A model generated the notes under the pieces. It made no database searches. It saw only the letters and a program-made list of their open reading frames with translations, and was not told the DNA's origin. The position numbers were made by a program, and so were the translations under genes. From Gammaproteobacteria bacterium (GTDB lineage: Bacteria > Pseudomonadota > Gammaproteobacteria > SZUA-140), in NCBI GenBank assembly GCA_015491865.1, contig WFVD01000015.1, positions 186,001-250,000 on the forward strand: DNA of 64,000 bases, given 5' to 3'. Within the stretch, counting starts at the first letter, position 1, and every line of letters starts with the position of its first letter. Of this stretch, positions 1-10,248 are shown in pieces.

Positions 1-1987
1 CCGCCCCGTTAAGGCTGCTGACCCTGAGCACACAGGAGCCATCATTTCCCTCAAAGCGATCCGAAGATGGGTGCACTATTTCAAACAGCACTCCATCCCG
101 TTGCCACTGCTGCCCCTTTACACAGCGCTGTGCGCCATGTTGCCAGCTTACTTTTTGCGGTACGCTGGTGATGATCTGTTTCACTTCGATCTGTTCAATC
201 ACTGAGCGTGCGCCCCCCATGTGATCATTATCGCCGTGGCCGATGATCAACGTCTCCACCTTATCGATACCGACGCTATTTAAAAAAGGAACCACCACTG
301 CGCTGCCGGTATCAAAACTGCTGCTGTATCGCGGCCCGGTATCATAGATCAGCGTATATTTCTGCGTCTGCACCACCGCTGCCAGCCCTTGGCCGACATC
401 CAGCAATGTAAACCACCACTCTCCATCAGCTGGGCGCTGTGGTGTGATAAGAAACAGCGGCAGCAGCCAGAGGGTGCCGAGCCAGCGCCCCGGAATCCCA
501 CGCGGGGATAACAGCAACAGGACACCAATCAATGCGGGTAACAGTGTCCAGCTGGCTGGCGGATGCTGCTGCCACAACCCTTGCGGCTGTGCTGCAAGTG
601 ATTCGAGCAGTGGCCACATCCAGCCTAGTGCGCTCGATGCGGCATTAAGCAGCATCGCACCGACATCCGGCAAGAGCAGCGTCATCGCAGTACCGAGTAG
701 TACCAGTGGCACTACACAAAAACTGACCCACGGCACTGCAATGAAGTTAGCTACTGGCGACAGCAGTGGAAATTGCTGAAAGGTCATTAACAGCAGCGGC
801 AGTAGCGCCACGGCCACAATCAGATGCACTCTGCCCCAGCGCCACCAGAGCTCATGTGCCCTGTTTGTAGCTGCTCGCCGGTTCATCCGCCCACTCATCG
901 CAAAGATGATCGCCGCCACCGCTGCGAATGAGAGCCAGAAACCGGTGGACATCACGACAAATGGATCGATCACCAGAACGATCATCAGCGCCAGCGCGAT
1001 TGTATCGCTAAAACGCCGTTGGCGTTGAAGCAGTAGCATCAACATCACGATAGCCACCATCACCAGCGCACGCTGTGTCGGTATCGTAAAACCCGCTAGC
1101 GTGGCATAAAATGTCGCTGCCAGTAACCCCGCCACCGCAGCGACCCGCGGTGCTGGCCAGTGTAGCGTCGCACTGGCGATGCGAGGCCACAGCCACTGCG
1201 TCAGGAAAAAGACCATGCCTGCAACCAGCCCGATATGTAGCCCGGAGATGGCAACCAGATGAATGGTGCCGCTCTTGCGCAACACCTCCCACTGCGGCTG
1301 CGTGATCGCCTGCCGTTCACCGATCGCCAGCGCCATCACGATACCCTTGAAGTCTGGCTGTTCAAGCTGGTCAGTGATCGCATCCGCCAGCGATTGACGC
1401 ATGCGCTGCACGGGATAAGAGAGGCGATCACTTGATAGCAAGCGGTTATCTGCTGAGGTGCGCACATAACCTGTCGCCCCTATTCGCTGCTGGAAGAGCC
1501 ACCCTTCGTAGTCAAAACCACCAGGGTTCATAAAACCGTGAGGCCTTTTGAGTCTCACAGTTAACTGCCATCGGTCACCAACATTGAGTAGAGGCGCACT
1601 ACCGTACCAGTTTATTCTGACACGCTGTGGTGACTCATCAAGGGGCTGACCATTGTGCTGCATCCTCTCAACATCAAATAGAAAACGCCACCGTCGCCCC
1701 TGCTGCTGTGGGATAGATGCAATCGCTCCCTGTATTAAAAGATCTTCCCTTTCAAGGTCGGCAGGCAGGCCGCCTGCCAGCAGCAGGCTTGCCTGTAGCA
1801 GTGCCCAGTGGAAGCCAGCGACTGCAAATAGCAGCGGACGCAGCGGCGCGACAAAATATGCACATACGATGGCAAGCAGTAACAGTACAACCCAAAGTGC
1901 CAGCCGAGTAGATGAGACCTGAGGCAGTTCAGCAAGCTGCTGAAACAGCAAAATCCCACATAAAAATGCGATGGCTCCAAGACGCAT
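1..1987 (-). CDS. comEC: DNA internalization channel protein ComEC/Rec2 (3' end cut by window)
   Basis: An open frame of about 662 codons begins at the ATG at 1987, behind an AGGGAAGA ribosome site, and runs off the left edge. ComEC forms the inner-membrane channel that carries single-stranded DNA into the cytoplasm during natural transformation. Seen: a hydrophobic N-terminus, a DUF4131-like segment, a multi-helix competence domain (about residues 190-450, including SGLHIGL near 245) and a metallo-beta-lactamase-like C-terminal domain with LLDVGQG and HGDNDHMGG (near residue 581). The last motif is the nuclease-like signature of the family. The gene is divergent from the DUF2062 gene. No other competence genes are in view, so competence is not shown. 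The missing 3' end is probably short, since family members are about 750 residues. Confidence 0.93.
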   Translation of the reverse strand, partial: MRLGAIAFLCGILLFQQLAELPQVSSTRLALWVVLLLLAIVCAYFVAPLRPLLFAVAGFHWALLQASLLLAGGLPADLEREDLLIQGAIASIPQQQGRRWRFLFDVERMQHNGQPLDESPQRVRINWYGSAPLLNVGDRWQLTVRLKRPHGFMNPGGFDYEGWLFQQRIGATGYVRTSADNRLLSSDRLSYPVQRMRQSLADAITDQLEQPDFKGIVMALAIGERQAITQPQWEVLRKSGTIHLVAISGLHIGLVAGMVFFLTQWLWPRIASATLHWPAPRVAAVAGLLAATFYATLAGFTIPTQRALVMVAIVMLMLLLQRQRRFSDTIALALMIVLVIDPFVVMSTGFWLSFAAVAAIIFAMSGRMNRRAATNRAHELWWRWGRVHLIVAVALLPLLLMTFQQFPLLSPVANFIAVPWVSFCVVPLVLLGTAMTLLLPDVGAMLLNAASSALGWMWPLLESLAAQPQGLWQQHPPASWTLLPALIGVLLLLSPRGIPGRWLGTLWLLPLFLITPQRPADGEWWFTLLDVGQGLAAVVQTQKYTLIYDTGPRYSSSFDTGSAVVVPFLNSVGIDKVETLIIGHGDNDHMGGARSVIEQIEVKQIITSVPQKVSWQHGAQRCVKGQQWQRDGVLFEIVHPSSDRFEGNDGSCVLRVSSLNGA

Positions 1988-2074
1988 ATTCTTCCCTGAT
2001 TATGCACGCCGCCGTACGGTAGATACGGTGGCCAAATATAGACAGCTACCGCAAGCTTAAGCTATTGTAATCGG

Positions 2075-2608
2075 ATGCCCAAAAAAATAATAAAAAGGTT
2101 CCTGCCCGATCCAAAAAAGATCCGCGATCATAAACACCTGCAAATTTTTGGCAAGCTGATTCACGAACCCAACCTGTGGCACCTTAACCGCCGCTCCGTT
2201 TCAGGTGCGTTCTCGGTTGGCCTGTTTATGGCGCTTGTTCCGGTTCCCTTTCAGATGATTCTGGCAGCCGCCGCTGCGATCCTGCTGCGTGTTAATCTGC
2301 CAATCTCTGTCGCGCTGGTCTGGATAACTAACCCACTGACCATGCCGGCGATCTTCTACTGTGCATACAAATTTGGCGCGTGGGTGCTCGACACCCCGGT
2401 TCGAGAGATCGCATTTGAACTCTCAACCGAATGGCTAATGACGCAACTGGGTGACATCTGGGCACCCTTTCTGCTGGGCTGCTTCTTGATTGGCCTGCTA
2501 CTGGCGACCATCAGTAATATCGTGATTCGCTGGCTTTGGCGCTCTCATGTCTTAAGAGGGTGGAAAGAGCGTCGTAAACGGCGCAGGGCGAGACGCCAGC
2601 AGAGCTGA
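2075..2608 (+). CDS. DUF2062 family membrane protein
   Basis: A 177-residue protein with a basic N-terminus, hydrophobic segments at about residues 43-95 and 125-150, and a strongly Arg/Lys-rich C-terminal tail (KERRKRRRARR). The run with GAFSVGLFMALVPVPFQM and WITNPLTMPAIFY is typical of DUF2062 proteins, which are small inner-membrane proteins of unknown function. In many gammaproteobacteria this gene sits beside the lol genes and comEC, as it does here. It converges on lolD with no gap between the two stop codons. Confidence 0.85.
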   Translation: MPKKIIKRFLPDPKKIRDHKHLQIFGKLIHEPNLWHLNRRSVSGAFSVGLFMALVPVPFQMILAAAAAILLRVNLPISVALVWITNPLTMPAIFYCAYKFGAWVLDTPVREIAFELSTEWLMTQLGDIWAPFLLGCFLIGLLLATISNIVIRWLWRSHVLRGWKERRKRRRARRQQS

Positions 2609-3313
2609 TTAAGCCGTCTGCACCTTCAACACCCCGTCTTCAAGCAGCAGAATGCGATCCATCCGCTGAGCCAGTGCCGCCTCATGAGTCACCACCACAA
2701 AACTGGTATTGAGTTCCTGGTTCAGCTCCAGCATCAGGCCATAAATATGGTCTGCATTTTTACGATCCAGATTCCCCGTCGGCTCATCTGCCAGCACACA
2801 CTTTGGTTCTGTCACCAATGCTCGGGCCACCGCGGCACGTTGCCGTTCACCACCCGACATCTCGCCAGGCTTATGGTGAGCGCGCTGCCCAAGGCCCACC
2901 TTTTCCAGCAACATTACCGCACGCTGAGTTGCTATCGCAGGTGAAACACCGCGGATTAATAGTGGGATCGCAACATTTTCCAGCGCTGAGAACTCCGCGA
3001 GCAGATGGTGAAACTGATAGACAAAACCGAGTGTCGAATTGCGTAGCTTACTACGCTGCCGCTCACTTAATTTCGTCACCTCCTGCCCATGCACATAGAC
3101 CTCTCCACCCGAGGCGCTATCAAGCCCTCCCAGAAGGTGTAGTAGCGTACTTTTGCCCTCTCCGGAGCTACCGACGATCGCAATGCGCTCCCCTACCGCT
3201 ACCTCAAAATTAATAGCACGCAGCACCTCGACATTCATCCCGCCATCGGTAAAACGTTTTTTCAGATTGATGCACTGCAGTACTGGGAGTGCGGCGCTCA
3301 CTGAATCATTCAT
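2609..3313 (-). CDS. lolD: Lipoprotein-releasing ABC transporter ATP-binding protein LolD
   Basis: ATPase of the Lol system, which extracts mature lipoproteins from the outer face of the inner membrane and hands them to LolA. With the ATG at 3313 the protein has 234 residues, the normal LolD length; an upstream in-frame start would add 20 atypical residues. Seen: Walker [10 protein letters not shown], the Q-loop region [21 protein letters not shown] signature MSGGERQR, Walker [13 protein letters not shown] and a switch His in VVVTHEAAL. The start overlaps the 3' end of lolC by eight bases, which indicates translational coupling. Confidence 0.95.
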   Translation of the reverse strand: MNDSVSAALPVLQCINLKKRFTDGGMNVEVLRAINFEVAVGERIAIVGSSGEGKSTLLHLLGGLDSASGGEVYVHGQEVTKLSERQRSKLRNSTLGFVYQFHHLLAEFSALENVAIPLLIRGVSPAIATQRAVMLLEKVGLGQRAHHKPGEMSGGERQRAAVARALVTEPKCVLADEPTGNLDRKNADHIYGLMLELNQELNTSFVVVTHEAALAQRMDRILLLEDGVLKVQTA

Positions 3314-4553
3314 AACGTAGCGCCTCCGCTGGTTGAGTGCGAGAGGCACGCCATGCAGGATAGAGTGTCGCAACCAGTGAGATTACCAGTGAAGCACTAC
3401 TGATGGCGATAACATCAGAGGCGCGCATATCAGAGGGGAGATCGCTGATGTAATAAACATCCGCCGCAAGAAACTGAATGCTGAAAAGTTGTTCGATGGC
3501 TGGCACCAGCGTCTCCACATTAACCGCCAGCGCAACGCCACCGACAGTCCCCAGAAACGTTCCGATCACACCGATCAATGTTCCCTGCACAATAAAGATC
3601 CCCATGATCGATGCCGGGCTGCTACCCAATGTCCGCAGGATCGCAATGTCGCTCTCTTTATCTGTCACCATCATCACAAGGGTGGAGACGATATTAAAAG
3701 CAGCCACCGCAACGATAAGAAACAGAATCACAAACATCACGGTTTTTTCCATCTGCACGGCACGAAAAAAATTGGCATGCTGGCGCGTCCAGTCACTGGC
3801 ACGGTAGCCCAGTGGCAGTTCATTCTGCAACTCACGCGTTAGTTTCGGTGCGGCAAACATATCATCCAGCTTAACGCGTACACCTGTCACCCCACCATTG
3901 AGGCGGAAAAGACGTGAGGCATCCTCGATATGCATCAGCGCAAGCGCGCTGTCATATTCATACATCCCGATTTCAAAGATGCCGACAACGGTGAAACGCT
4001 TAAGCCGCGGCAGCACTCCGACAGCTGTAATGTTCGCCTGTGGCGTGATCAGGGTAACCTTGTCACCAGGCGCGGCACGCATCGATAGCGCCAGATCTTT
4101 ACCAAGAATGATGCCGAACTCACCTGGCTGAAGGTTTTCCAGCTTTCCGACCAGCATCTTCTCCTCAAGCTTTGAGACCTCACCTTCCTGCGCGGGAAGC
4201 ACACCACGAATCAACGTGCCACTCACAATCGCCCCCTGACTCACCATCCCCTCAGCCTGAATATAGGGGGCGACGCCAGTAACTCCGTTATACTGGCGCA
4301 GCATCTCTCCAACCTGCTGCCACGCCTGTAGCGGTTTACCTACCGCCTGTACGGTGACATGAGAAACCACCCCGAGGATGCGTTCACGTAGCTCTTTTTC
4401 AAAACCGTTCATCACTGAGATAACCGTAATCAACACCGTTACACCGAGAGCGATCCCCAACATTGAGATCAGCGAAATAAAAGAGATAAAGTGATTTCGG
4501 CGCTTGGCGCGGGTGTAGCGCAGGCCTATAAAGATTTCTAACGGTCTAAACAT
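3306..4553 (-). CDS. lolC: Lipoprotein-releasing ABC transporter permease LolC/LolE family
   Basis: A 415-residue permease with a transmembrane helix at about residues 24-46, a large periplasmic domain (about 47-265) and three C-terminal helices (about 270-400, FtsX-like), the MacB/LolC/LolE architecture. The N-terminal [30 protein letters not shown] is a family hallmark; only parts are quoted exactly elsewhere. It partners LolD. Classical gammaproteobacteria have lolC-lolD-lolE, but here lolD is followed directly by the DUF2062 gene and comEC, with no lolE. The permease may therefore be a LolF-type subunit acting as a homodimer, or lolE may lie elsewhere. Confidence 0.9.
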   Translation of the reverse strand: MFRPLEIFIGLRYTRAKRRNHFISFISLISMLGIALGVTVLITVISVMNGFEKELRERILGVVSHVTVQAVGKPLQAWQQVGEMLRQYNGVTGVAPYIQAEGMVSQGAIVSGTLIRGVLPAQEGEVSKLEEKMLVGKLENLQPGEFGIILGKDLALSMRAAPGDKVTLITPQANITAVGVLPRLKRFTVVGIFEIGMYEYDSALALMHIEDASRLFRLNGGVTGVRVKLDDMFAAPKLTRELQNELPLGYRASDWTRQHANFFRAVQMEKTVMFVILFLIVAVAAFNIVSTLVMMVTDKESDIAILRTLGSSPASIMGIFIVQGTLIGVIGTFLGTVGGVALAVNVETLVPAIEQLFSIQFLAADVYYISDLPSDMRASDVIAISSASLVISLVATLYPAWRASRTQPAEALRYE

Positions 4554-4677
4554 TGCGGCATTAAAGCATAACTGGCCGTTAAAATAAGTAAATTATTCTG
4601 AGGCCTCTGCATGATTCATATTTCCCCGTTCCAGCAAGATAAAAATGAATCGTGCAGCGGATCATCATCTGGAAAAA

Positions 4678-4754
<77 letters not shown>

Positions 4755-4829
4755 AGTGTACTACTAGTTGACTGCCTTTCAGCTCACTGAAAGCGACAGA
4801 CAGGTATTACGGACTGACTATTTAGATCT

Positions 4830-5183
4830 TTATTTGATGAGCGTTAAAACTTCTTCAAGCTCTTTGCGTACTTCACGAACCAGCTGGCGGCTACGGCTAT
4901 TGTCACTCTTCATCTCAGTTCCCGAAAGCTTCTGACGCGCCCCACCGATGGTGAAGCCGTCATCATAGAGCAGACCACGAATCTGGCGCACTAACATCAC
5001 ATCCTGGCGCTGATAATAGCGGCGGTTACCACGCCGCTTCACCGGGTTAAGGTGTGGAAACTCCTGCTCCCAGTAGCGAAGTACATGCGGTTTTACGCCA
5101 CACAGTTCACTAACTTCACCGATCGTAAAATATCGCTTCCCGGGAATCGGGGGGAGTTCACTGTTGCTGCTGGGTTCCAGCAT
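4830..5183 (-). CDS. MerR family transcriptional regulator (downstream of ihfA)
   Basis: A 117-residue protein with the MerR winged helix: [21 protein letters not shown] (about residues 19-39) and [19 protein letters not shown] (about 50-68). A short C-terminal helix follows, without the Cys metal-binding loop of CueR or MerR. Small MerR proteins directly after ihfA are common in gammaproteobacteria and their effector is generally unknown. The start overlaps the end of ihfA by 26 bases, so the two are probably co-translated. Confidence 0.88.
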   Translation of the reverse strand: MLEPSSNSELPPIPGKRYFTIGEVSELCGVKPHVLRYWEQEFPHLNPVKRRGNRRYYQRQDVMLVRQIRGLLYDDGFTIGGARQKLSGTEMKSDNSRSRQLVREVRKELEEVLTLIK

Positions 5184-5463
5184 GGGCCTCTACTCTTGCT
5201 TTTAGTTTCTGTCCCGGATGGAAAGTGACCACGCGGCGTGCGGTGATTGGAATCTCTTCACCAGTCTTTGGGTTCCTACCTGGTCGCTGGCTTTTATCTC
5301 GCAGGTTGAAGTTTCCAAATCCCGAAAGCTTGACCTGCTTTCCTGTCGTCAGTGCTCTACGCACCTCTTCGAAAAACATCTCAACCAGGTCTTTTGCCTC
5401 CCGTTTGTTGAGCCCAAACTCCTCAAACAGTCTCTCTGCCATATCCGCTTTTGTTAGCGCCAT
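5158..5463 (-). CDS. ihfA: Integration host factor subunit alpha
   Basis: A 101-residue HU/IHF family protein. It forms the IHF heterodimer with IhfB and bends DNA sharply at specific sites. The N-terminal [20 protein letters not shown] and the beta-arm sequence [12 protein letters not shown], with the intercalating proline, are diagnostic of the alpha subunit. It lies immediately after pheT, the conserved gammaproteobacterial position. IHF is a usual partner of sigma54 promoters such as the one proposed near 57.67 kb; that link is inference. Confidence 0.97.
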   Translation of the reverse strand: MALTKADMAERLFEEFGLNKREAKDLVEMFFEEVRRALTTGKQVKLSGFGNFNLRDKSQRPGRNPKTGEEIPITARRVVTFHPGQKLKARVEAHAGTQQQQ

Positions 5464-5486
5464 AATTTTTTATTCTCGCCGTAGTT

Positions 5487-7868
5487 CTATTCTCTCAATG
5501 TCGCCCCGAGGTTTTTATTGAGTGATGACAGCACCCCCACTACAACGCTGTCAATTTCAGTATCCGTTAGAGTGCGTGAAAATTCCTGCAAGGTCAACCC
5601 TAATGCAACACTTTTTCTTCCTGAATCAACACCTTTGCCTTGATAAAGATCAAATAACTGCAACTCCTGTAAACGCTCTCCGGCGGCAATTTTAATGCAA
5701 TCACGTATACTCTGCGAGGATACATTTTCATCGACAATCACGGCAATATCGCGGCGTACTGCAGGAAATTTAGAGAGCTCATGAAAAGCTGGCAAGGCCC
5801 TTCTGGCGACCGCATCGTAGCTGACCTCAAACAGAAAGGCGTCAACATCCAGCCCCATTTTGTGAGCAATTTCAGGGTGCAACTGCCCCATATAACCACA
5901 AATCACGCCATCTCCATCACTAATAGCTGCTGACTGACCAGGATGGAGTGCGGGGTGCGCCTCTGCGTTGAAGGTGAACCTCTGCCCAGCGGCAAGCGCT
6001 AGCAGCGCTTCAACGTCCCCTTTGAGATCAAAAAAATCGGCTTCTCGCCTCTTTTCACCCCATTGGAGTTCCAGATGAGTCCCACAGATCACACCAGAAA
6101 TTACCTTTTCCTCTTTTCTATCATTTAGTTGGCCACGAAACCTCACACCAATCTCGAACAGGCGAATACGTTTCTGCTGGCGATTCTGGTTATAGCTTAA
6201 CGCCTGAAGGAGGCCGGTCCAGAGGGTTGAGCGCATCACCGACATTTCGGCCGAAATAGGATTGGCCAGTTTGATAGCGGTGATATCGGGGTTCAATCGC
6301 AACTGCTGCGCCTCGTCCACAAAGCTGTAGGTGATCACCTCCTGATAGCCGCGATCAACAAAGCGCTGGCGAATCTGTTGTGGGGTCACTTCTGTTTCGG
6401 ACGCTGCGTTTATCTGCAGGCGCGCGATGGGTGGGATGCTCGGAATATTGTCATACCCCACAATGCGTGCCAGCTCTTCGACCAGATCCGCTTCAATCGA
6501 GATATCAAAGCGAAACGACGGTGCGGTGGCACACCATTCACCAGCTGTCGGGCGCTCAACCGTCATCCCCAGACGATTCAGAATCTCGCTTACATCCTCT
6601 TCCGCCAGCTCAATTCCAAGCATCCGTTTAAGGCGTGAAGCGCGCAGGGTAACAGCTGCTCGTTTCGGTAGCTGGGCCTCATTAACCACTTCAGTCACTG
6701 GCCCCGCATCACCGCCAACAATCGCCAGCAGTAACTGTGTGGCGCGTTCCATTGCGCGGCGCGGCAGCTGGTAATCAACCCCACGCTCAAAACGGTGCGA
6801 CGACTCTGTGTGCAGCCCGTACCGGCGCGCCTTACCTGCGATCACATCTGGCTCAAAAAAGGCGCTCTCCAAAAACAGGTCTGCCGTCTCATCTTCCACC
6901 GCACTATCACTACCCCCCATCACTCCTGCTAGTGCAAGCGCGCCATTCTGGTCAGCAATTACCAGCGTGTCATCGCTGAGTTTAATAGTCTCGTCGTTTA
7001 ATAATTTGATCGACTCGCCACTCTTTGCCTGGCGAACTTCAATAGCACCAGAGAGTTTATTGAACGCGAAGGCGTGCATCGGCTGCCCCAGCTCAAGCAT
7101 CACATAGTTGGTTACATCGACAACCGGACTAATAGCACGCACGCCACTGCGACGCAGACGCTCCTGCATCCAGATCGGTGTGGCTGCTTTTGGGTTGATC
7201 CCTTTAATGACTCGACCAAGATAACGCGGACAGGCTGCTGTAGCCGTTACTTTAACTGGGAACTGTTCATCGATCGTTGGCTCAACCGCCTCCGTTGCAA
7301 TCTCGTTTAACCCGCAACGATTGAAGACAGCCACTTCACGCGCAATGCCGGCGATGCTCAGACAATCACTGCGATTTGGGGTAAGACCCAGCTCCAGCGT
7401 CACATCATCCAGCTGTAGATAATCACGGATATTAGCCCCGATAGTGGCATCAGCTGGCAGCGGCATCAATCCATCGGCACTCTCAGCAAGCCCTATCTCC
7501 TGCTCAGAACAGAGCATTCCCATCGAAGCCACGCCACGAAGCTTCGCCTTCTTAATCTTAAAACCGCCCGGCAGCAGAGCCCCCACACATGCCGTCGGTA
7601 CGCGCATGCCTGTATGAACATTTTTTGCGCCACAGACGATCTGTAGCGGCGCATCCTGACCAATATCCACCTGGCAGATCTGTAATTTATCTGCTTCTGG
7701 ATGCGCCTCAACAGAGAGCACTTCACCCACCACCACGCCACTAAAATCTTCCGCAACCGGCAACACCGCATCGACCTCAAGCCCGGCCATGGTGAGCTGT
7801 TTTGAAAGCGTTTCGATTGAGATGTCGGGGTTTACCCACTCGCTTAGCCACTGCACACTAAATTTCAT
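5487..7868 (-). CDS. pheT: Phenylalanyl-tRNA synthetase beta subunit
   Basis: A 793-residue subunit of the alpha2-beta2 enzyme that charges tRNA-Phe. In order: an N-terminal B1/EMAP-like tRNA-binding domain (about residues 40-150, LQICQVDIG, GAKNV), the B3/B4 editing domain (about 205-385), the B5 domain (about 400-475, LNRLGMTVE), the catalytic-like core (about 480-690) and a C-terminal FDX-ACB anticodon-binding domain (about 700-793, FPAVRRDIAVIVDE). The length matches the usual 790-800 residues. It is co-directional with pheS and followed by ihfA. Confidence 0.97.
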   Translation of the reverse strand: MKFSVQWLSEWVNPDISIETLSKQLTMAGLEVDAVLPVAEDFSGVVVGEVLSVEAHPEADKLQICQVDIGQDAPLQIVCGAKNVHTGMRVPTACVGALLPGGFKIKKAKLRGVASMGMLCSEQEIGLAESADGLMPLPADATIGANIRDYLQLDDVTLELGLTPNRSDCLSIAGIAREVAVFNRCGLNEIATEAVEPTIDEQFPVKVTATAACPRYLGRVIKGINPKAATPIWMQERLRRSGVRAISPVVDVTNYVMLELGQPMHAFAFNKLSGAIEVRQAKSGESIKLLNDETIKLSDDTLVIADQNGALALAGVMGGSDSAVEDETADLFLESAFFEPDVIAGKARRYGLHTESSHRFERGVDYQLPRRAMERATQLLLAIVGGDAGPVTEVVNEAQLPKRAAVTLRASRLKRMLGIELAEEDVSEILNRLGMTVERPTAGEWCATAPSFRFDISIEADLVEELARIVGYDNIPSIPPIARLQINAASETEVTPQQIRQRFVDRGYQEVITYSFVDEAQQLRLNPDITAIKLANPISAEMSVMRSTLWTGLLQALSYNQNRQQKRIRLFEIGVRFRGQLNDRKEEKVISGVICGTHLELQWGEKRREADFFDLKGDVEALLALAAGQRFTFNAEAHPALHPGQSAAISDGDGVICGYMGQLHPEIAHKMGLDVDAFLFEVSYDAVARRALPAFHELSKFPAVRRDIAVIVDENVSSQSIRDCIKIAAGERLQELQLFDLYQGKGVDSGRKSVALGLTLQEFSRTLTDTEIDSVVVGVLSSLNKNLGATLRE

Positions 7869-7926
7869 ATCAATTCAGGGAAAAGGCGCATTGCTTTTTA
7901 CCTTTTCCCTTTCCCCTTATTTTTAA

Positions 7927-8946
<1,020 letters not shown>

Positions 8947-9000
8947 TTACATCCTGCTTAATTCAAATAGGAGATCAATCTCTGTCGGCACCATCAAAAA

Positions 9001-9026
9001 AGGGGAAAGGCATAGACCTTTCCCCC
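9001..9026 (-). terminator. Intrinsic terminator/attenuator between rplT and pheS
   Basis: In the minus-strand transcript, GGGGAAAGG and CCTTTCCCC form a perfect 9-bp stem with a six-base loop, followed directly by six U residues. It lies about 65 bases after rplT and about 55 bases before the pheS start, where E. coli has the pheM leader attenuator. No Phe-rich leader peptide is visible ahead of the stem. Confidence 0.85.
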
Positions 9027-9093
9027 TCTCTGTTTGTCCTTAAACCAGGCATCAGTTCATACCCGGCATTAAAAACGGTGTTGCTATCAGTAC

Positions 9094-9447
9094 TTAGAGG
9101 TTGGCCTTTGCTTTTTCTGCAATGGCAGCAAATGCAACCTTATCAAATACCGCTAAATCAGCAAGTACCTTACGATCAATCTCGATCGCCGCTTTCTTCA
9201 GCCCATTAATCAAACGGCTGTAGGAGAGACCACACTCTCTGGCTGCTGCATTGATACGAACAATCCAGAGCGCACGGAACTGACGCTTTCTCTGACGACG
9301 ATCACGATAAGCATACTGACCCGCTTTGGTAACGGCTTGCACGGCAACACGATAGACATTTTTACGACGCCCACGGTAGCCTTTCGCCTGCTTAATAATT
9401 TTTTTGTGTCTGGCGTGAGCGGTGACACCACGTTTTACTCTAGGCAT
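9094..9447 (-). CDS. rplT: 50S ribosomal protein L20
   Basis: A 117-residue protein starting [19 protein letters not shown], the standard L20 N-terminus. It is highly basic and has the C-terminal globular domain ([18 protein letters not shown]-like region, about residues 80-117). It binds 23S rRNA during early 50S assembly; in E. coli it also represses its own operon. It follows rpmI by 17 bases. Confidence 0.98.
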   Translation of the reverse strand: MPRVKRGVTAHARHKKIIKQAKGYRGRRKNVYRVAVQAVTKAGQYAYRDRRQRKRQFRALWIVRINAAARECGLSYSRLINGLKKAAIEIDRKVLADLAVFDKVAFAAIAEKAKANL

Positions 9448-9464
9448 AACTAATCACTCCTCGC

Positions 9465-9662
9465 TTAACTATAAGGCAACATACGGCTGACCATTCTGCT
9501 ATCAGCCTGACAAATAATGGTACCGATACGCAGCTGGCGCTTACGTTTGGTGCTTTTTTTCGTCAAAATATGACTACGGTGTGATTGTCCGCGCTTGAAG
9601 GAACCAGACGCCGTGCGCTTGAAACGCTTGGCAGCTCCACTGTGACTCTTGATCTTTGGCAT
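9465..9662 (-). CDS. rpmI: 50S ribosomal protein L35
   Basis: A 65-residue, very basic protein beginning [20 protein letters not shown], the typical L35 signature. It lies between infC and rplT in the conserved infC-rpmI-rplT order, with a 61-base infC-rpmI gap. Confidence 0.98.
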   Translation of the reverse strand: MPKIKSHSGAAKRFKRTASGSFKRGQSHRSHILTKKSTKRKRQLRIGTIICQADSRMVSRMLPYS

Positions 9663-9723
9663 TACTTAACTAACTCCGCATTTGATCGTAATAATTTGAT
9701 CCTGCAAAAACACGTTGGGCAAG

Positions 9724-10245
9724 CTATTTCTTTTTGATGGGGGCGAGCACCATCACCATCTGGCGCCCCTCCATCCGCGGAAATTGCTCTACCGTTCCGA
9801 GTTCTTTCAGGTCGGCTTCAATCCTTTGTAATAATTTGCGGCCTATCTCCTGATGAGCCATTTCGCGGCCACGAAAACGTAATGTGACCTTTGCCTTATC
9901 CCCGGCATCTAGAAAACGAGTCAGGTTGCGTAGTTTTACCTGATAGTCGCCCTCTTCCGTCCCTGGTCTAAACTTTACCTCTTTTACCTGGATCTGCTTC
10001 TGTTTCTTCTTTGCCGCGTGTTTCTTTTTGCTAAGCTCAAACAGATGCTTACCAAAGTCCATAATTCGACAGACCGGCGGCTCACCATTGGGAACAATCT
10101 CGACGAGATCCAGGTCAGCCTCTTCAGCCATCTGTTTGGCCTCATTTATTGAAACAACACCTGCTTGTTCGCCATCAGCTCCAATCAGACGCACCTGCGG
10201 TACGTTGATCTCATCATTCAGGCGCAGCTCTTTTTCTCCAGCGAT
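9724..10245 (-). CDS. infC: Translation initiation factor IF-3 (probable AUC start)
   Basis: IF-3 checks start-codon and initiator-tRNA pairing on the 30S subunit. An apparent GTG at 10194 would remove the conserved N-terminal strand. The frame stays open upstream to an ATC at 10243-10245, eight bases after a GGAGG, which gives 173 residues beginning [20 protein letters not shown] after the initiator. This matches the family N-terminus (usual length about 175-180). The start is three bases beyond the thrS stop, so the ribosome site lies inside thrS. Rare AUU or AUC starts are a known device by which IF-3 limits its own synthesis. Domain features: [15 protein letters not shown] in the N-domain and a C-domain ending RQMVMVLAP. 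Confidence 0.93.
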   Translation of the reverse strand: MAGEKELRLNDEINVPQVRLIGADGEQAGVVSINEAKQMAEEADLDLVEIVPNGEPPVCRIMDFGKHLFELSKKKHAAKKKQKQIQVKEVKFRPGTEEGDYQVKLRNLTRFLDAGDKAKVTLRFRGREMAHQEIGRKLLQRIEADLKELGTVEQFPRMEGRQMVMVLAPIKKK

Positions 10246-10248
10246 TTC

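Noticed and set aside
9001-9040. A short frame MPFPFFDG across the terminator before pheS as a pheM-like leader peptide
   Set aside because: Its Phe codons come from the terminator arm and T-run, and no ribosome site precedes it, so ribosome position could not control folding in the usual way.
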